Part shown: positions 29,051 through 41,290 of the stretch, piece by piece | How positions within the stretch are numbered: the first letter of the stretch is position 1 | Layout: each line of letters starts with the position of its first letter | Source of the DNA: Euprymna scolopes | Taxonomy: Eukaryota; Mollusca; Cephalopoda; Sepiida; Sepiolidae | DNA: 47,980 bases | Assembly: GCA_024364805.1 (NCBI GenBank) | Contig: CM044496.1 | Span: 49,038,373 to 49,086,352 of the forward strand | Reading direction: 5' to 3' | Notes under the pieces: generated by a model | The model's database searches: none | Told to the model about the DNA's origin: nothing | Seen by the model: the letters and a program-made list of their open reading frames with translations, nothing else | Position numbers and translations under genes: made by a program

Positions 29051-30235
29051 CCCAGAAATCAGGAGTTCCTAATTTCTGTGCTTCGATGTGTTTTCTGGTG
29101 GTTTTGGTATATTCTCTCTCTCTTAGCTGTCACTATTTCTTTCTTAAAATTACTTCTAGCTTCAATAAACTTTTATTGGTTTGTACTGGACTTAAGTCAG
29201 ATAAATCTGTGGTATGCATGCTGCCTTTGAGCAATAGCAGCTGCACAAGTAGAAATAAACGATCGGGGAGAGTAGGGGTTGCTATAGAACTTCCGTGTGG
29301 AAACATGAACTTCAATTGCCGCTTTGAACCATCGAATGGTCTCATTTGCACACAGTTCTGCAGAAAGAGAAAAGATATTTCCTCATGAGGCATCTCTGAT
29401 GAGATCCCTGATGGCTTCCCAATCAGCCTTGTTGTTTCGAGTAATCGCTCTTCAGTTTTGGGTCAAGAATTTAGAGTGATTTCTTCCATTATTACAGTGT
29501 GATAGTCATTCCCGAGTGGACTATGGGAATTTGTTACACAATGATCGGAAACTGTGGTCAAAAATAAATCTAAAAGTGAGGTATATTGATCTTGCTGGTC
29601 TGGGAAATGTGTTGGAAACCTAACTGTCTGTGATAGGAAATGAGATAAAGAAGCTATGTGTTATGCTACCAGCTGCGTCTAAGTAGAGAAACCAAGCTAA
29701 TTACTATGGTAGACATTGAAGTCACCAAATGCATGTACTTGCACGCTAGTATCAAGGGAGAGTGCTGTATCTGCTGTCAGAGACTTGGTTGATTAGAGTA
29801 CAGTCCTGGGTCGAGGGAGAGCAGTAGAGAAAATAGAAGTAGTTAACGCTATGTTGCAGATTAAATCTAACACACATAAAGGCCTGATCGTCAGATTCTA
29901 GTTTTGATTCGTCAAGGGGAAGGGGTTTCGAATATAGACTCCAAGTCAGTGCATATGTTTGTCTGAGTCCTTCCAGCAAAGTGTGAGATAATCAGGCATG
30001 TTAAAGAGGTTAGAGGGGATGGACGAGTGTAGGTTAGTTTCACTTACTGCCAAAATATCTGGGGCGTTTGCTAGGAGAAACGATTCAACATCATCTAAAT
30101 TAGTTCTAAGCCCGTGGATATTCGTGAATGCAAGCCTCAAGGAAGGAGGCATCTTGGTTTTGTTCGAGTTTATGCAAAAATCGGCTCAGTTTGGTTTGTA
30201 TTGTGTACAAGCACCATTTAGTTATTGCTAAGAGA
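29051..30235 (-). mobile_element. LINE family 2, copy G (endonuclease and linker)
   Basis: Minus-strand N-terminal endonuclease: LAFTNIHGLRTNLDDVESFL (about 30140-30080), then APDILAVSETNLHSSIP with the catalytic Glu, then PLPLDESKLESDD and FMCVRFNLQHS. Further blocks SLLDLFLTT and GNDYHTV (normally GSSDH) follow, then the linker KFIEARSNFKKEIVTAKRE close to the left edge. The linker overlaps that of copy F at about 80% identity by eye, so these are two separate insertions pointing at each other. Confidence 0.8.
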
Positions 30236-30249
30236 GATCCTACCTCCAC

Positions 30250-31870
30250 ACCTTAAAAAAGAAAAGGATGTTTTTAGTAAAGGTTATGCCAATGTCATTA
30301 ACAAGTCGTGCAACACAACTAAATAGGGACTTGTACAGCAAGATGTTTATTTACATGACATTTAAATTTCTGCATGGTAGTACAGTCAGGGAAAAAGGGA
30401 GCACAGAGGAAATTCCACAGACAAACAGTTTGAGGAAAGATGTTAGAATAGAAACGCTTCTGGCATATGAGGGCATCTACAGTAAACGGTTCGGATTTTG
30501 ATGCTTGTTGGGTAATTATGCCAAGGGGGCACCAGTGTGGCAAGTTTGTCAGAAGCACTTATAAAACAAGCACAAAAATACAACATTGCAACAATGGGAA
30601 AGGAGTTGGAGCTTCATTAATAGTGCAGGACCAATTAGTGACTTTTTGGACCCTAACAGTGTGAAATCATTGGTAGAGGGCACAATAGAGGGGCCCACCT
30701 TTGAAGCAGCCTTGGCAATGTCTTCAACTTATTTGTTCCAATTCATGTTGCCTGTGAATGTTAAGCTGAAGAGTTTAATGAGCTCTCTGGTAGAATGTTA
30801 TTAGTCGTGACAATTGGTTGTTGAATTTTAGAATTGTTAAAGCTTAGTGTTGGAAGCATTAGAATGTTACCATCCATTTATATCCCCGTTCAACTACAGA
30901 CTTGAAGCCTGTTTCTACGGATCCAAACATTGCCTTAGATATGCATGCATTTGTTTTGCCCACATGTCTAGAATAGAATGGTGTCATCAGCAAATATACC
31001 CATCTCAGATAATTGCATCAGAGGAGCCGTTTATCAAGAATAATAAAAAGTCGAATAATCAACCTCTGGGACACATCAGCATTAATGTCATATTTGGATG
31101 TATGACCATCAAGAATAGCTTCGATCTTTCTTTTGGTCATGACATTTACCCTGGGTCAGCTGGGTGGGCTCTTTCCAAGAAGTTCACCATGTCATAAACA
31201 CTAGCTAAGCATGCACAACAATTCAAGGCTGTTTCCATTACGAGTGCAAGCCATTCACGGTTCCAGCTGAAGAGATATCTAATTATATTAAATATTCGTT
31301 CAGAACTGTTATACAAATTAATTTTTTGTAACAAGACCATGTTTATTGCTTTGTTGTATGATACTCACCTTAGGTAGGTTGAACCAGCTTCCTCTGAAGG
31401 AGGAAGTATCAAGGGAATATTAAATCTACAAGTGTCCCCAGTCATTTTCATAAACCTGTCAAAGCCTTTTGATCAAGAGATACTGCGATAGACCCACCTG
31501 CCTTATCCTATGTATAATACGTGTTAGAGAGGATCATTAGAATATCCACAGTAAAACAAATTTATACCGTTAATCAAAAAGTTTAGCATTAACATGGTGG
31601 TGTACTATCACTAGATTGCTAAATGATACAAAGACTTTAGTAATGAACATGAGGAGACTGATAGAGCGATAACTTGAGTCATTTTGTTTTTATTTGCACT
31701 AAAATTCTTGGAACACTGATACCATAGAGGCAATTTTCCAGCTATCCGGGAAGCAATATTTAGCAAGGTATTTGGAGTTGTGAGAGAACGGGCCAGCTCA
31801 GCAGAGCATTTTATTATTTAGAAATAGTCCTTTATATGCATAAGTAATCCTGAGAAAGTAATAGCACCCT
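30250..31870 (-). mobile_element. LINE family 2-like, copy H (RT and C terminus), heavily decayed
   Basis: Minus frames in order: DSWKIASMVSVFQEF (about 31765-31720), YRSISLLMFITKVF (about 31670-31630), NREWLALVMETALNC (about 31275-31230), then EMGIFADDTILF with the catalytic motif (about 31005-30970). The C-terminal CTTMQKFKCHVNKHLAVQVP lies at about 30380-30325. Many stops and frame changes. Because it runs into copy G, the two may come from one tandem pair, but no join was proven. Confidence 0.72.
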
Positions 31871-33437
31871 CCCATACATTGTGATATATTAACTAATGAA
31901 AAGGGAGCTTTAGAGTCGCCCTTGACCATGGTCGACCATTTTATTTTATGCACATGATTTAGTCATGTGTATTGTTTCAATTATTATCAATCATTTTAAA
32001 CTTTTGATTTGTCACCTCACTCTATAAACACAAAATTTGTCTCTTAAGAAAAATAAATAAATTTAGTTATGTCCTTTAAAACATTATTTGGTCCGGAAGT
32101 GGATGATCAGTGGTTCAGAAATGGGTGATCATTTTGTTAACTTTATATACAAAACTAATTCTCAACTAAATTCTAATAGGGGGTCAGGGCACCCGAGGCA
32201 AACAAAAATGAGAATTCAAGTAAAAAAAAAAAAAAGAACTCCCGGGCAATGCTAGGTAGCCACAATGAGTAAACAACAAACGATAGACTTGATTGTTAAT
32301 CTCTAATGCAAAGGCGTCCTGGTATTTGAACTCTGGTGCAAAAGCAAACAAGAAAATGAAAAACAAAATTATGAATTAAAAATCACTTTGGAAAAAAATG
32401 TAGACTAAATAAAAATAACAGAGTTTGAACGAAGTGCAGATTTGCTGCTGATAAACATGATTTGACTGAGCTTTGCCATCATCAAAGCCTGCTATCCCCA
32501 TCCTCTCTGCCATCTGTTGAATAAAAGTGATGGTTTCCATGAACAAAGTTATCATTTACACAGCAGTACGTAACTTAATTGGTGATCAAGAGAAATTCCT
32601 GTTTCGCACAGATAGCATTCATGGAAACTCATACTTCTGTTGTTGAATCCCCTTTGTGGGGAGCTTGGATTAATCCCCAGTTGGAGAATCTGAAAGAAAG
32701 TCCCATTTTGGTTTAATTTCTGTTATGAACTATATTAACCCGTTAACTTTTGTGGCGATATGTATAATTGCTGTTTTACTAAATCCTTTGAATTCCCTCA
32801 AGTCAAGCAAGATTACTCTGGAAGCCACACTACAAGCCCACAAAGCATGCTGAGATGCATCGTTTCTGCAACTGTGACCGAATCGAGAGATCCTTCAAGA
32901 TAAGTGTTCCAGTTTTACAAATCCTATGTCTTCAAGTAGGTTTTTACCTGCATCAAATAAATTCTTTACAAAAGCAAATTTTTGTAGAAATGCTCTATTC
33001 TGCTTATTTTTTGCAGAAAACTTAATTTTGCCTGAAAGATTTATTCGTCTGTATCACTAATTTGGTATTAAAAATTTATAAACTTTATCGTTTGATCTTT
33101 AAACATTTTAAAATGTTCAAGTTGTTCAATAAATAGTAAAACTAGTCAAAAATATTTGACATTAATATGGAGTTTAATTTTAATTGACATGGGTTAACTC
33201 ATTTCATGTTTATCCATATATTTGTGTTACTTGATTCATTCAAGATTGAAGGTTAGTGTGAAAAGTTGTATATAGCTGTTCTCCAGGAATTAATTCCCAT
33301 TTCAGTTACATAAATTCATTAGACTTAAGAGCAAAACAATGTCGAAATTGTGTTTCTTTCACAAAAAAAAATGTTGGCTTATTCTTAAAGCAAGGGTTGG
33401 ATTTAGAATTTTTAACAATCAGCGTCCTATTTTTTTC
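31871..33437. other. unassigned region
   Basis: AT-rich and without recognised genes. 32649-32683 (CCCCTTTGTGGGGAGCTTGG...CCCC) resembles 42495-42528. An A run occurs at 32222-32235. Confidence 0.4.
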
Positions 33438-33476
33438 TCCCTCGCCACTATCATTATAATTCTATTTTTGTCCAAC
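33438..33476. repeat. 39-bp sequence repeated on both edges of the second gap (left copy)
   Basis: TCCCTCGCCACTATCATTAT...GTCCAAC ends exactly at the first N and is identical to 34190-34228. Confidence 0.95.
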
Positions 33477-34189
33477 NNNNNNNNNNNNNNNNNNNNNNNN
33501 NNNNNNNNNNNNNNNNNNNNNNNNNNNNNNNNNNNNNNNNNNNNNNNNNNNNNNNNNNNNNNNNNNNNNNNNNNNNNNNNNNNNNNNNNNNNNNNNNNNN
33601 NNNNNNNNNNNNNNNNNNNNNNNNNNNNNNNNNNNNNNNNNNNNNNNNNNNNNNNNNNNNNNNNNNNNNNNNNNNNNNNNNNNNNNNNNNNNNNNNNNNN
33701 NNNNNNNNNNNNNNNNNNNNNNNNNNNNNNNNNNNNNNNNNNNNNNNNNNNNNNNNNNNNNNNNNNNNNNNNNNNNNNNNNNNNNNNNNNNNNNNNNNNN
33801 NNNNNNNNNNNNNNNNNNNNNNNNNNNNNNNNNNNNNNNNNNNNNNNNNNNNNNNNNNNNNNNNNNNNNNNNNNNNNNNNNNNNNNNNNNNNNNNNNNNN
33901 NNNNNNNNNNNNNNNNNNNNNNNNNNNNNNNNNNNNNNNNNNNNNNNNNNNNNNNNNNNNNNNNNNNNNNNNNNNNNNNNNNNNNNNNNNNNNNNNNNNN
34001 NNNNNNNNNNNNNNNNNNNNNNNNNNNNNNNNNNNNNNNNNNNNNNNNNNNNNNNNNNNNNNNNNNNNNNNNNNNNNNNNNNNNNNNNNNNNNNNNNNNN
34101 NNNNNNNNNNNNNNNNNNNNNNNNNNNNNNNNNNNNNNNNNNNNNNNNNNNNNNNNNNNNNNNNNNNNNNNNNNNNNNNNNNNNNNNNN
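33477..34189. other. assembly gap (713 N), possibly spurious
   Basis: Unsequenced. The last 39 bases before it equal the first 39 after it, as happens when two overlapping contigs are scaffolded without being merged. Confidence 0.98.
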
Positions 34190-34228
34190 TCCCTCGCCAC
34201 TATCATTATAATTCTATTTTTGTCCAAC
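34190..34228. repeat. 39-bp gap-edge repeat (right copy)
   Basis: Identical to 33438-33476 and begins at the first base after the gap. Confidence 0.95.
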
Positions 34229-34392
34229 TGAGGACAATCTCATGTGTACGAGATTGTCTCATTGCTGTGAAAAAACAGAACATCTTTTATGCTGCCATCT
34301 TTAACCACGATAGTGCCTAAATTTGCATTTATCTTATTTTTTTTTTCTGATTAATTTCTAATTTGAATGTCAGTTCTCTACAGAGGGTACAT

Positions 34393-34597
34393 CTTTACAA
34401 AGGAATCATCACTTATCAATGCCCAGAGGTCACTTGAGGATAAGGGTTAAAGAGTGTACAGTAGTCAAAGGAATAATATAGTAATCGTTAAAAGTGTAAA
34501 TTTAGTAAATTGGATTACTTAAGAGAAACGGCTCAAAAACTTGAAGACGGCCATATTGTAGTCAGCTGGAAAGCAGGGAAATGAAGGAAAAGCAGAA
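34393..34597 (-). mobile_element. LINE family 1 3'-end fragment
   Basis: Minus-strand 3' terminus: ATCACTTATCAATGCCCAGA (tail motif), AGGATAAGGGTTAAAGAGTG, then GTAGTCAGCTGGAAAGCAGG of the last coding part. About 200 nt, strongly 5'-truncated and without a clear T run at its end. Confidence 0.82.
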
Positions 34598-34860
34598 AAA
34601 TATCAAAACCAAATCATATATCCTGGGAAGACTTCAAAAAATTGCTCATTAATCAGGATGTAGAAGTCACCACTAAAAAGCGTTTTGTTTATTTTCTGAA
34701 GGATAATGATCGGCTGCGTAACTTCAGGTATAAATCTATTATCTTTCGCTTTAATACCAGTCCATTCATCTTTAGTTTCGTACTCAGTATCATGTTGAAC
34801 CATTCACTTATGACAGTTTGAATAATTGGAAAAAATTTATTTTTATTTCCTATCATTTCA

Positions 34861-35445
34861 GATGTTGAGAAAACTTAATGACGGACCACTCACTTATATT
34901 GCTTCTTCTGACAAGCGTCGAGATATTTTGACCCCCAAACAAATTTTTTTTGCATAGGAAATCATGAGGTTGATGACTTTTGTCCCAATCCTCCAAGTAG
35001 GACAAAATTGCTGGAATCTTCAATTAAGAGGATTTTGGAGAAATTCCATAAAATTTGTCAAAACAATTATTTCCTTTCCTTGAGAGAAAAGGACAGGAAT
35101 ATGAGAAGTCATTGCAGCGAGAAAATATCAGCCGGTGATATTGTTTTGATGAAGTTGCCAAACTGAACCAGGCCATTCTGGAGTTTTGGTAGAGTTCTTC
35201 ATCTCATTTGTGACGAGGATGGACAAGTTTGTTCTGGTTGTATATTAAGACAGTTGTGAACAGATCCATTCCCTAAAGCTTTTGTATCCCTAGAAATTAT
35301 GGAAGCTTCTTTTGCAGATCAAGCAGAGACTGAATTTGAAGAATGGGGACCTTATTTCTACCCACTTGTTCTGTTAAAAATGATACTTCTTCCAATGATA
35401 TGTTAGGATGAAAGCAACAGATGGTACTATAATTTGTCCATTAAA
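34861..35445 (+). mobile_element. BEL/Pao LTR-retrotransposon fossil, integrase C-terminal part with PHD-like segment
   Basis: A short fossil of the Pao lineage. It keeps the end of the integrase core region, the downstream domain typical of Pao integrases, and then a segment that lines up with the PHD finger of the larger fossil at 43345-46143. Gag, protease, RT, RNase H and LTRs are absent. It is broken, with several interruptions, and looks old, more diverged than the other copy. Confidence 0.75.
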
Positions 35446-35945
35446 CTTTAACTGTGTATCAAACCTCTCTGACCCACATGTTATCTGGTACTTCCTCGCA
35501 AAGGAACATCAAAAAAAAAAAAAAAAAATAAATAAATAAATAAATAAAAATAAATAAATAAAAATCCAATTCGGCATTATTTAAATGCAAATGAAATGCA
35601 TATATTTGTGGTTCTTCCAACAATAACACATTTCATTATCTTCCCAAAAGTCTTTCTGCATACCCATGTGTTTTACAACACTGCCAATATACTAGCCTGG
35701 GTGCCCAGCGTTGCCCAGGTGTTTGGAGATGCGCATTGAGCAAAAACAAAAGAAAGAGTGATAGTAGGCAGGTAGGCTCGAACCTGTACCGCGAAGGAGG
35801 AAAAGAATATGAAAAAATAAAAAAATAAAATAAAAAAAAAGATAACTTGACATCTTTGCTGTTGCACCCATCGCCAAAACGGAATTAACAAATGTTTAAA
35901 TTAAGGCTAGTCAATCGAAAAGAGGGAATGACTTTCAAAAATATT

Positions 35946-35979
<34 letters not shown>

Positions 35980-36276
35980 AGATAAATAAAAATAAATAAA
36001 TAAATAAATAAAATAAAAAAAGCGACCCCTCCCTGTAGAAAAGGGTCCAGTTATGGGTGAAGAAATTAATGTTTTTAGACAATTTTTTTCCGATATTTGT
36101 CGTCCGAAGGGTAGAGCTTCAAAACGATACCGATCTCATAAAAATCCGTCGTCTTTGTTGAAAGTTTTAGGCAGACATACAAATAGACAGGGGAGATTTA
36201 TATTATAGATGCTTTTTAAAAGTCTCTCGCTGCCACCAACCAGTCGTTACTTCCCCCTCCCCAGTTACTTTTTTAC
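35446..36276. other. simple-repeat-rich region, possible SINE-like repeat
   Basis: Contains (AAAT)n at 35520-35572 and 35982-36020 and a 30-nt A run at 35948-35977. The segment from about 35695 (CAGCGTTGCCCAGGTGTTTG) to about 36210 looks like a dispersed repeat. It holds GGTTCGAGCC on the minus strand near 35780, matching a tRNA-type B box, but no A box was found. Confidence 0.35.
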
Positions 36277-39009
36277 TTTTTTTTTTTTTTTTTTACATGG
36301 GGGTCACCACTTATCAAGGCCCGGAGGCCACTCAGGGATAAGGGTTATTGTGTGTACAGTAATCAATGAGATAGTATTATAGTAATCATTAGTATAAAAG
36401 ATTTGATAGAGTGTCTTAAGGGAGCGGTTTGTCAGGAATTTGTTTATGTTGGATTTGAAGACATTCAAATTATAGTCAGGTGGGAAACAGACGAACGGAA
36501 GAGAGTTCCACAATCGTGCACTTCTGAGAAAGAAGCTCTGCTCATGGAATCTATGTTTGGATTTAGGCACAGATAAAGAGTGGGGAAAATTATTGACAGT
36601 AGTTTCAGCCAGACGGGTGTTTCTCGTGAAAGATTGGAGAGGGGGGACGAGAGATTGGAGCTCAGACGAGCACTTGCCATGGAAATAACGATAAAACAGA
36701 CAGGCTCGCAACATCTCTTCTTTGGGAGAGGGGCTGCAGGGAAGAGAAAAGGGCATCCCCCACTAAACCCCGAAGTCTATTTTGTACTCTGTCAAGGCAG
36801 GATAGGCTGTTTTAGCAGCTCCTCCCCAGATGTGGCAGCAATACTCCATACTTCGACGTACTTGGCTTTTATACAGATAGAGAATTGCATCAGTAGTGAG
36901 ATATCTTCTGGAGCGGTAGAAGGATCACACCATTTTCCCAGCGTCCCTGGCAACAGATTTGATGTACGTGTTCCACTTCAAATCAGGAGTAAAGGTCAAA
37001 CCCAGAAGCTTGTCAAAACATGGAGCCTCCCCAAGACAAGAGCCATCCATTTCAAATGATGCCAGATGGGGATCAGAGCGTTGATGATGTAAAGATAGAA
37101 GCTTGGTTTTGGATGCATTAAAAGTGACCAGCCACCTCTTCCCCCATTGTACCATGTGCTCAAGATCAGAGGAGAGAGAATTAGAGAGAACTTTGTCATT
37201 TACAGCCTTTGATGTGTTGCCATAGACGGTTGTGTCATTAGCATAGATGTCAACGAATGATTTAAGTATGTGTTTTGGGAGATCATTGATGTAGATCAGG
37301 AAGAGAGTTGGGCCCAGGATGAACCCCTGGGGGACTCCAGCATTAATACTGAGAGAAATGATTTAATGATTGAGAAAACATTTCCAGTAATACCATAGTT
37401 GGAAATCTTGTGAAGTAGGCCCTTATGCCACACCTTATCGAAGGCCTTCGATATGTCAGGAGCCATTGCCCTGGAAAGGAAACCTTTGTCAAGAGATTCA
37501 CTAATCCTGTGTGATATAACCGTTAGCACATCTGCTGTAGACCTTGCAGAGTGGAAACCACTATATCACTAAGATTGTTTCTGTTGAGGTAGTTCTTTAC
37601 TACTTCTTTATTTAATATGGATTCCAACAACTTACTCATGACACACAGGAGACATTGGTCTGTACTGAAAGGGAGATGACTTTTCCCCTGAATTCTTAAA
37701 TACAGGGCATACTGATGAGGTTTTCCAGGGTGTTGGAAAGCATTTCTCCTTAAGGCAACGCTTAGACAGTTTTGTAAGTATGGGGGCAAGTTCTGGTTGG
37801 AGCTTTTTCAGCACTATAACTGGAATGCCGTCAGGACTAGTTGCTTCACTAGAATCAAGGTTCTTGATTAGCTTGGCTACCTCACGCACAGATATTTGTA
37901 TGTTGCATAGCGTGTTGTCTGTTATAGGAGGAAATACAGGGAGTTGATGGCCTTCGTCGCATAGGGTAGAATTAGCTGCAAAGTTCTTGGCAAATAGTCT
38001 GGCCTTGTCTGATGCTGACGAGATGACCTCAGGTCCATTGATGATAGTTGGGATAGAACGCACGCTTCTGTTCAAGATCCTGTTTGCTATTTGCCAAAAC
38101 TGGTGGGAACCAAGCCGCTGCTCAGCTACTTTGGATTTAACAGACTGAGCATATAGTTCTCTTGCATTTTTTATTACACTTTTACAGTGGTTGCTGGCAG
38201 TCCTGAAAGCAGCTTTAGTCTCAGTACATCTATTACGTTGGTAGCTATGGAAAGTGATTTCTGTGCACGATGGCAGCAGCACATTCAGGGGAGAACCATG
38301 ACTGGCTGTTAGGTTTTTGTTGGAATTTTTTGGATGGTATGAATCGGTCTATGCCTACAATTAACCATTCGGTCTGATACTATAGAGGACACATCCTTTT
38401 TAAACATGGAATGCAGAGGTAGGTCAGATATGAATGTACGGAAGCTATCCCAGTCAGCCATAGAGTATCAATATACAGTACAGTAGAGAGGTACGTCTGA
38501 AGACTTATTACATTTCATTTTTATCATAACTGCTACAACAGAGTGGTCAGAGGATCCCAGAGAAGATAGAATGGAACAAGAACACAGCTCAGGGGAAGTT
38601 GTGAGGAAAAGGTCTAGAAGGCTTGCATACTGACCGGTAGTATCGGGCACACGGGTGGGTTCGTGAACAATCGGAGTGAGGTCATAGGCAATAGCAAAAT
38701 CATGACAAAATCTCCCCTCATCATCGGTTTTATTTGAGTGGGTCATCCATTCCACATTATGGGCATTGAAGTCACCACAAATGTGAATGTTAGCCGAAAG
38801 ATGAGCAGACAGGATGTGGTCAATTTTCTCAGATAAAGATAGTAACCCCACTGTTGTGGGGGCGATAAAGGGCAAATATAAATGCAGTGGTGTAAGCAAG
38901 TGCAACCCGGAAGCACATATGGTAAATTAGGGTCTTCTCTGGAAATATTCCTACCACATGGAAAGCCATCTTTGATCTAGGCACATATTTCATGCCCATG
39001 GCGATCTTG
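36277..39009 (-). mobile_element. CR1/Jockey-like LINE, family 1, copy E (longest, EN-RT), broken
   Basis: Minus strand from 39009 to a T run at 36278-36294. Endonuclease: HICGDFNAHNVEWMTHSNKT (about 38790-38731) and SSLGSSDHSVVAVMIKMK (about 38575-38520). The EN-RT linker (38280-38050) is intact here but deleted in copy C. RT: ATSPDGIPVIVLKKLQPELA (about 37845-37785), SKLLESILNKEVV, then a long gap in readable frame; the YADD site near 37245 reads YANDTT. C-terminal region 36756-36400 is one open frame (SFFLRSARLWNSLPF). The 3' stem-loop lies at about 36313-36346. Several frameshifts and stops. Length 2.7 kb against perhaps 3-4 kb for a full element. Confidence 0.92.
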
Positions 39010-39311
39010 GGGGTCAGATTATTAACTTATTTTGAAGCATTTATTCAGTTCGAAAAACTGAAATAAATGTTACCGTGACATTTATTATTGAGTAGGTTTC
39101 TATCATCAATATTGTTTAATTTATTTTGGGGTGATTATCCAAAGATGTGACGACAATTTTTCCTTGCTTTCATCTAACACTCGGCACTACTGATTTCTCG
39201 AGGTGCCTAAACGCTTTAAAACAAGTTAACACTAAAAATTTATCGAACTAGGTAGAAGAGTAACTTCGATAATAGGTTTCTATTATATTGAAAGAGTAGA
39301 GAAAACTAAGG
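39010..39311. other. short AT-rich spacer: nothing recognised
   Basis: No coding frame, repeat or motif was identified between LINE copy E and the foldback element. Confidence 0.5.
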
Positions 39312-39508
39312 TACTTCGTTATTGTAGCGAAATTCGAAAATTAAAATATTGAATTTCAAGTGAAACCAATGGTATCTACTGAATTGTTACGTCACAATAA
39401 TGAAAATATCCAAAAACTACAAAAAACGATAAGGTAGAAATTAAGGAAAACAGTTTTTGAAGAATTTTAGCTAAAATTTTGCTAAATTGGCCAAAATTTT
39501 TCAGTTTT

Positions 39509-39552
<44 letters not shown>

Positions 39553-39786
39553 GAGGGGGTTACCTCCCTTCTGTTATAATTAGAACTCCAATTTCTATTA
39601 ATTTTTTTTTTTATGTCAAACGTCTTCGAAAACTATTTTCATAAATTAATTTTCTCCATTATCGTTTTTCGTAATTTTTGAATACGTTCATTACTGTGAC
39701 ATGGCAATTCAGTAGATACCATTTATCATTTATTTCACTTGAAATTCAATATTTCAATTTTCGAATTTCGATACAATAACGAAGAA
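39312..39786. mobile_element. MITE-like foldback element (family M, copy 2)
   Basis: Left arm CTTCGTTATTGTAGCGAAAT (from 39314) and its complement ending at 39784. Arms of about 140 nt agree at roughly 85% by eye. The inner arms include ATTGAATTTCAAGTGAAA and GGTATCTACTGAATTG. A 40-nt A run (39510-39549) lies between the arms. Shares inner-arm sequence with copy 1 (2060-2433). Non-coding. Confidence 0.85.
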
Positions 39787-41290
39787 CACTTTTTTTTTTT
39801 TTTTTTAAATAAAAGCAAATTTTGTGTAAATTCCAATGAAAGCTAAAATTTAAAACGAAATACATTTATTTACGTCACATAAGAATTTAAATGTTTTTCG
39901 AGTTGCATTAATTTTAGTCGACGTTTCATATTTTTATTCCGAGGTGTTTTTTTTTTTTTTTAGAGGACAAAGTAACAAGTTCTCGTACATTCATCTGACG
40001 CAATATGAAGAGTTCATTAGAAATAGATTTCGGGATTCGTTTCTAAAATCTATTTCACAGGAGAAATAAAATAAAAGAAAAACATTGAAATAAACATAAA
40101 ACAGATCTTGGGTTACTATTAATCTATAATAAATTTGCGTGACCACTTGTCGGGTGCCTGTGTGTTTTCACCTCTGCGGCGTAACTAGTTTTCTTTTTAC
40201 CATTAATCCATTTATTGAACTTTAAAAAAATGCAATAGCTTAAAAGAAAATGCAAATATTTAAATCCTATTAAGGAAATTAGATCCACCAGAATGCATTT
40301 TCGTTTCTTCGTGAACAAGTCATACATTTAAAATTGTTTGACTTTAATAAGGAGACAAAAAAAAAAAAGTAAAAGGGTACAAAAGGTTTAATTATTACGT
40401 CGTCAATCCCGCACAGTGAATAACGAGGAATCTAAAGCTAATCCAGGAAACGGTAGAAGTAGTTTCCGTTTTGGAAGACCCCCCCCCCCAAAAAAAAAAC
40501 TTGATATTTTAGAAAATAAAATATCAAGTAGATATAGATTTTTCTTCATTTAAAAAAATTCTTTCAGCAATTTTTTTTTTGCCAGGTAAAAAATAAAAAA
40601 CGTGATTTTTATTTTAAATTAAAATTATTATTATGAAACTTTGATGCAGGAAGGACAGCATACTGATGGCGGCTCACGAACAAGAAATCGGAGCATGCGA
40701 TAGAGAAATTTCAGCATCGCGAGTTAGGGTTGGGCTAGGTTAAAATAAAATAAAAACACAAAACAAAAAACTTTAGCCCTCAAAAACAATGTGGCTTTTA
40801 AGTCGTAAACTGCTTCGGCCATTTGCGGAACTGGATCGGGATTCTGTAAATACTTGGGATTGATTACGTAAGTACTGCAAACCCGCGAGATAACCAAAGT
40901 ACCAAAGAATGGATTTTTAAAGCATTTTAACTGTCGAAAAGAATTCTTTTTTTGACTTAAAATTCTTCGAAAATCCACATGTTTTAAAAGATTGAACGTT
41001 TTAGAATTTATTTGCGGTCAATCTATTAAAATAAATTTTTAAAAGAAAAAAAAAAAGTTAAAAAGGAAATAAAATGATTATGAAAGTAATTAAAAAAGAA
41101 TTAAAAAAATATATTTTAATTACGATTTAAGAAAAATTAAATTGAAATAGAAACGTAATTATTTACTTAAAACTAAGTTTAAAAACAAAAAACATGGAAA
41201 TCCGTTTCTAGAAAAAAAAAAAAATGAAAATAAAAACGAATTAAACGAAGAAGATTGTTCATTATTTAAACAAAATCGAAATCTACTCAC
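39787..41290. other. AT-rich region, no gene seen
   Basis: Contains C and A runs at 40480-40499. Around 40650-40735 CpG is more frequent (GATGGCGGCTCACGAAC), which could mark a regulatory region, but nothing firm was found. Confidence 0.4.

Noticed and set aside
28335-30235. Twin-priming inversion of one LINE
   Set aside because: The two parts overlap in the linker with about 20% difference and their order does not fit a single twin-primed insertion.
33339-34227. Long open frames across the second gap
   Set aside because: Artefact of N bases; the flanks are AT-rich and non-coding.
35770-35790. tRNA gene or tRNA-derived SINE from the B-box match
   Set aside because: Only a single B-box-like decamer; no A box at the right distance and no cloverleaf.
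873-39549. Strand bias of the long A runs (873-914, 16390-16418, 22430-22467, 23318-23354, 35948-35977, 39510-39549) as a regulatory signal
   Set aside because: T runs also occur, several A runs lie beside retroposon ends, and homopolymer lengths are unreliable in assemblies.
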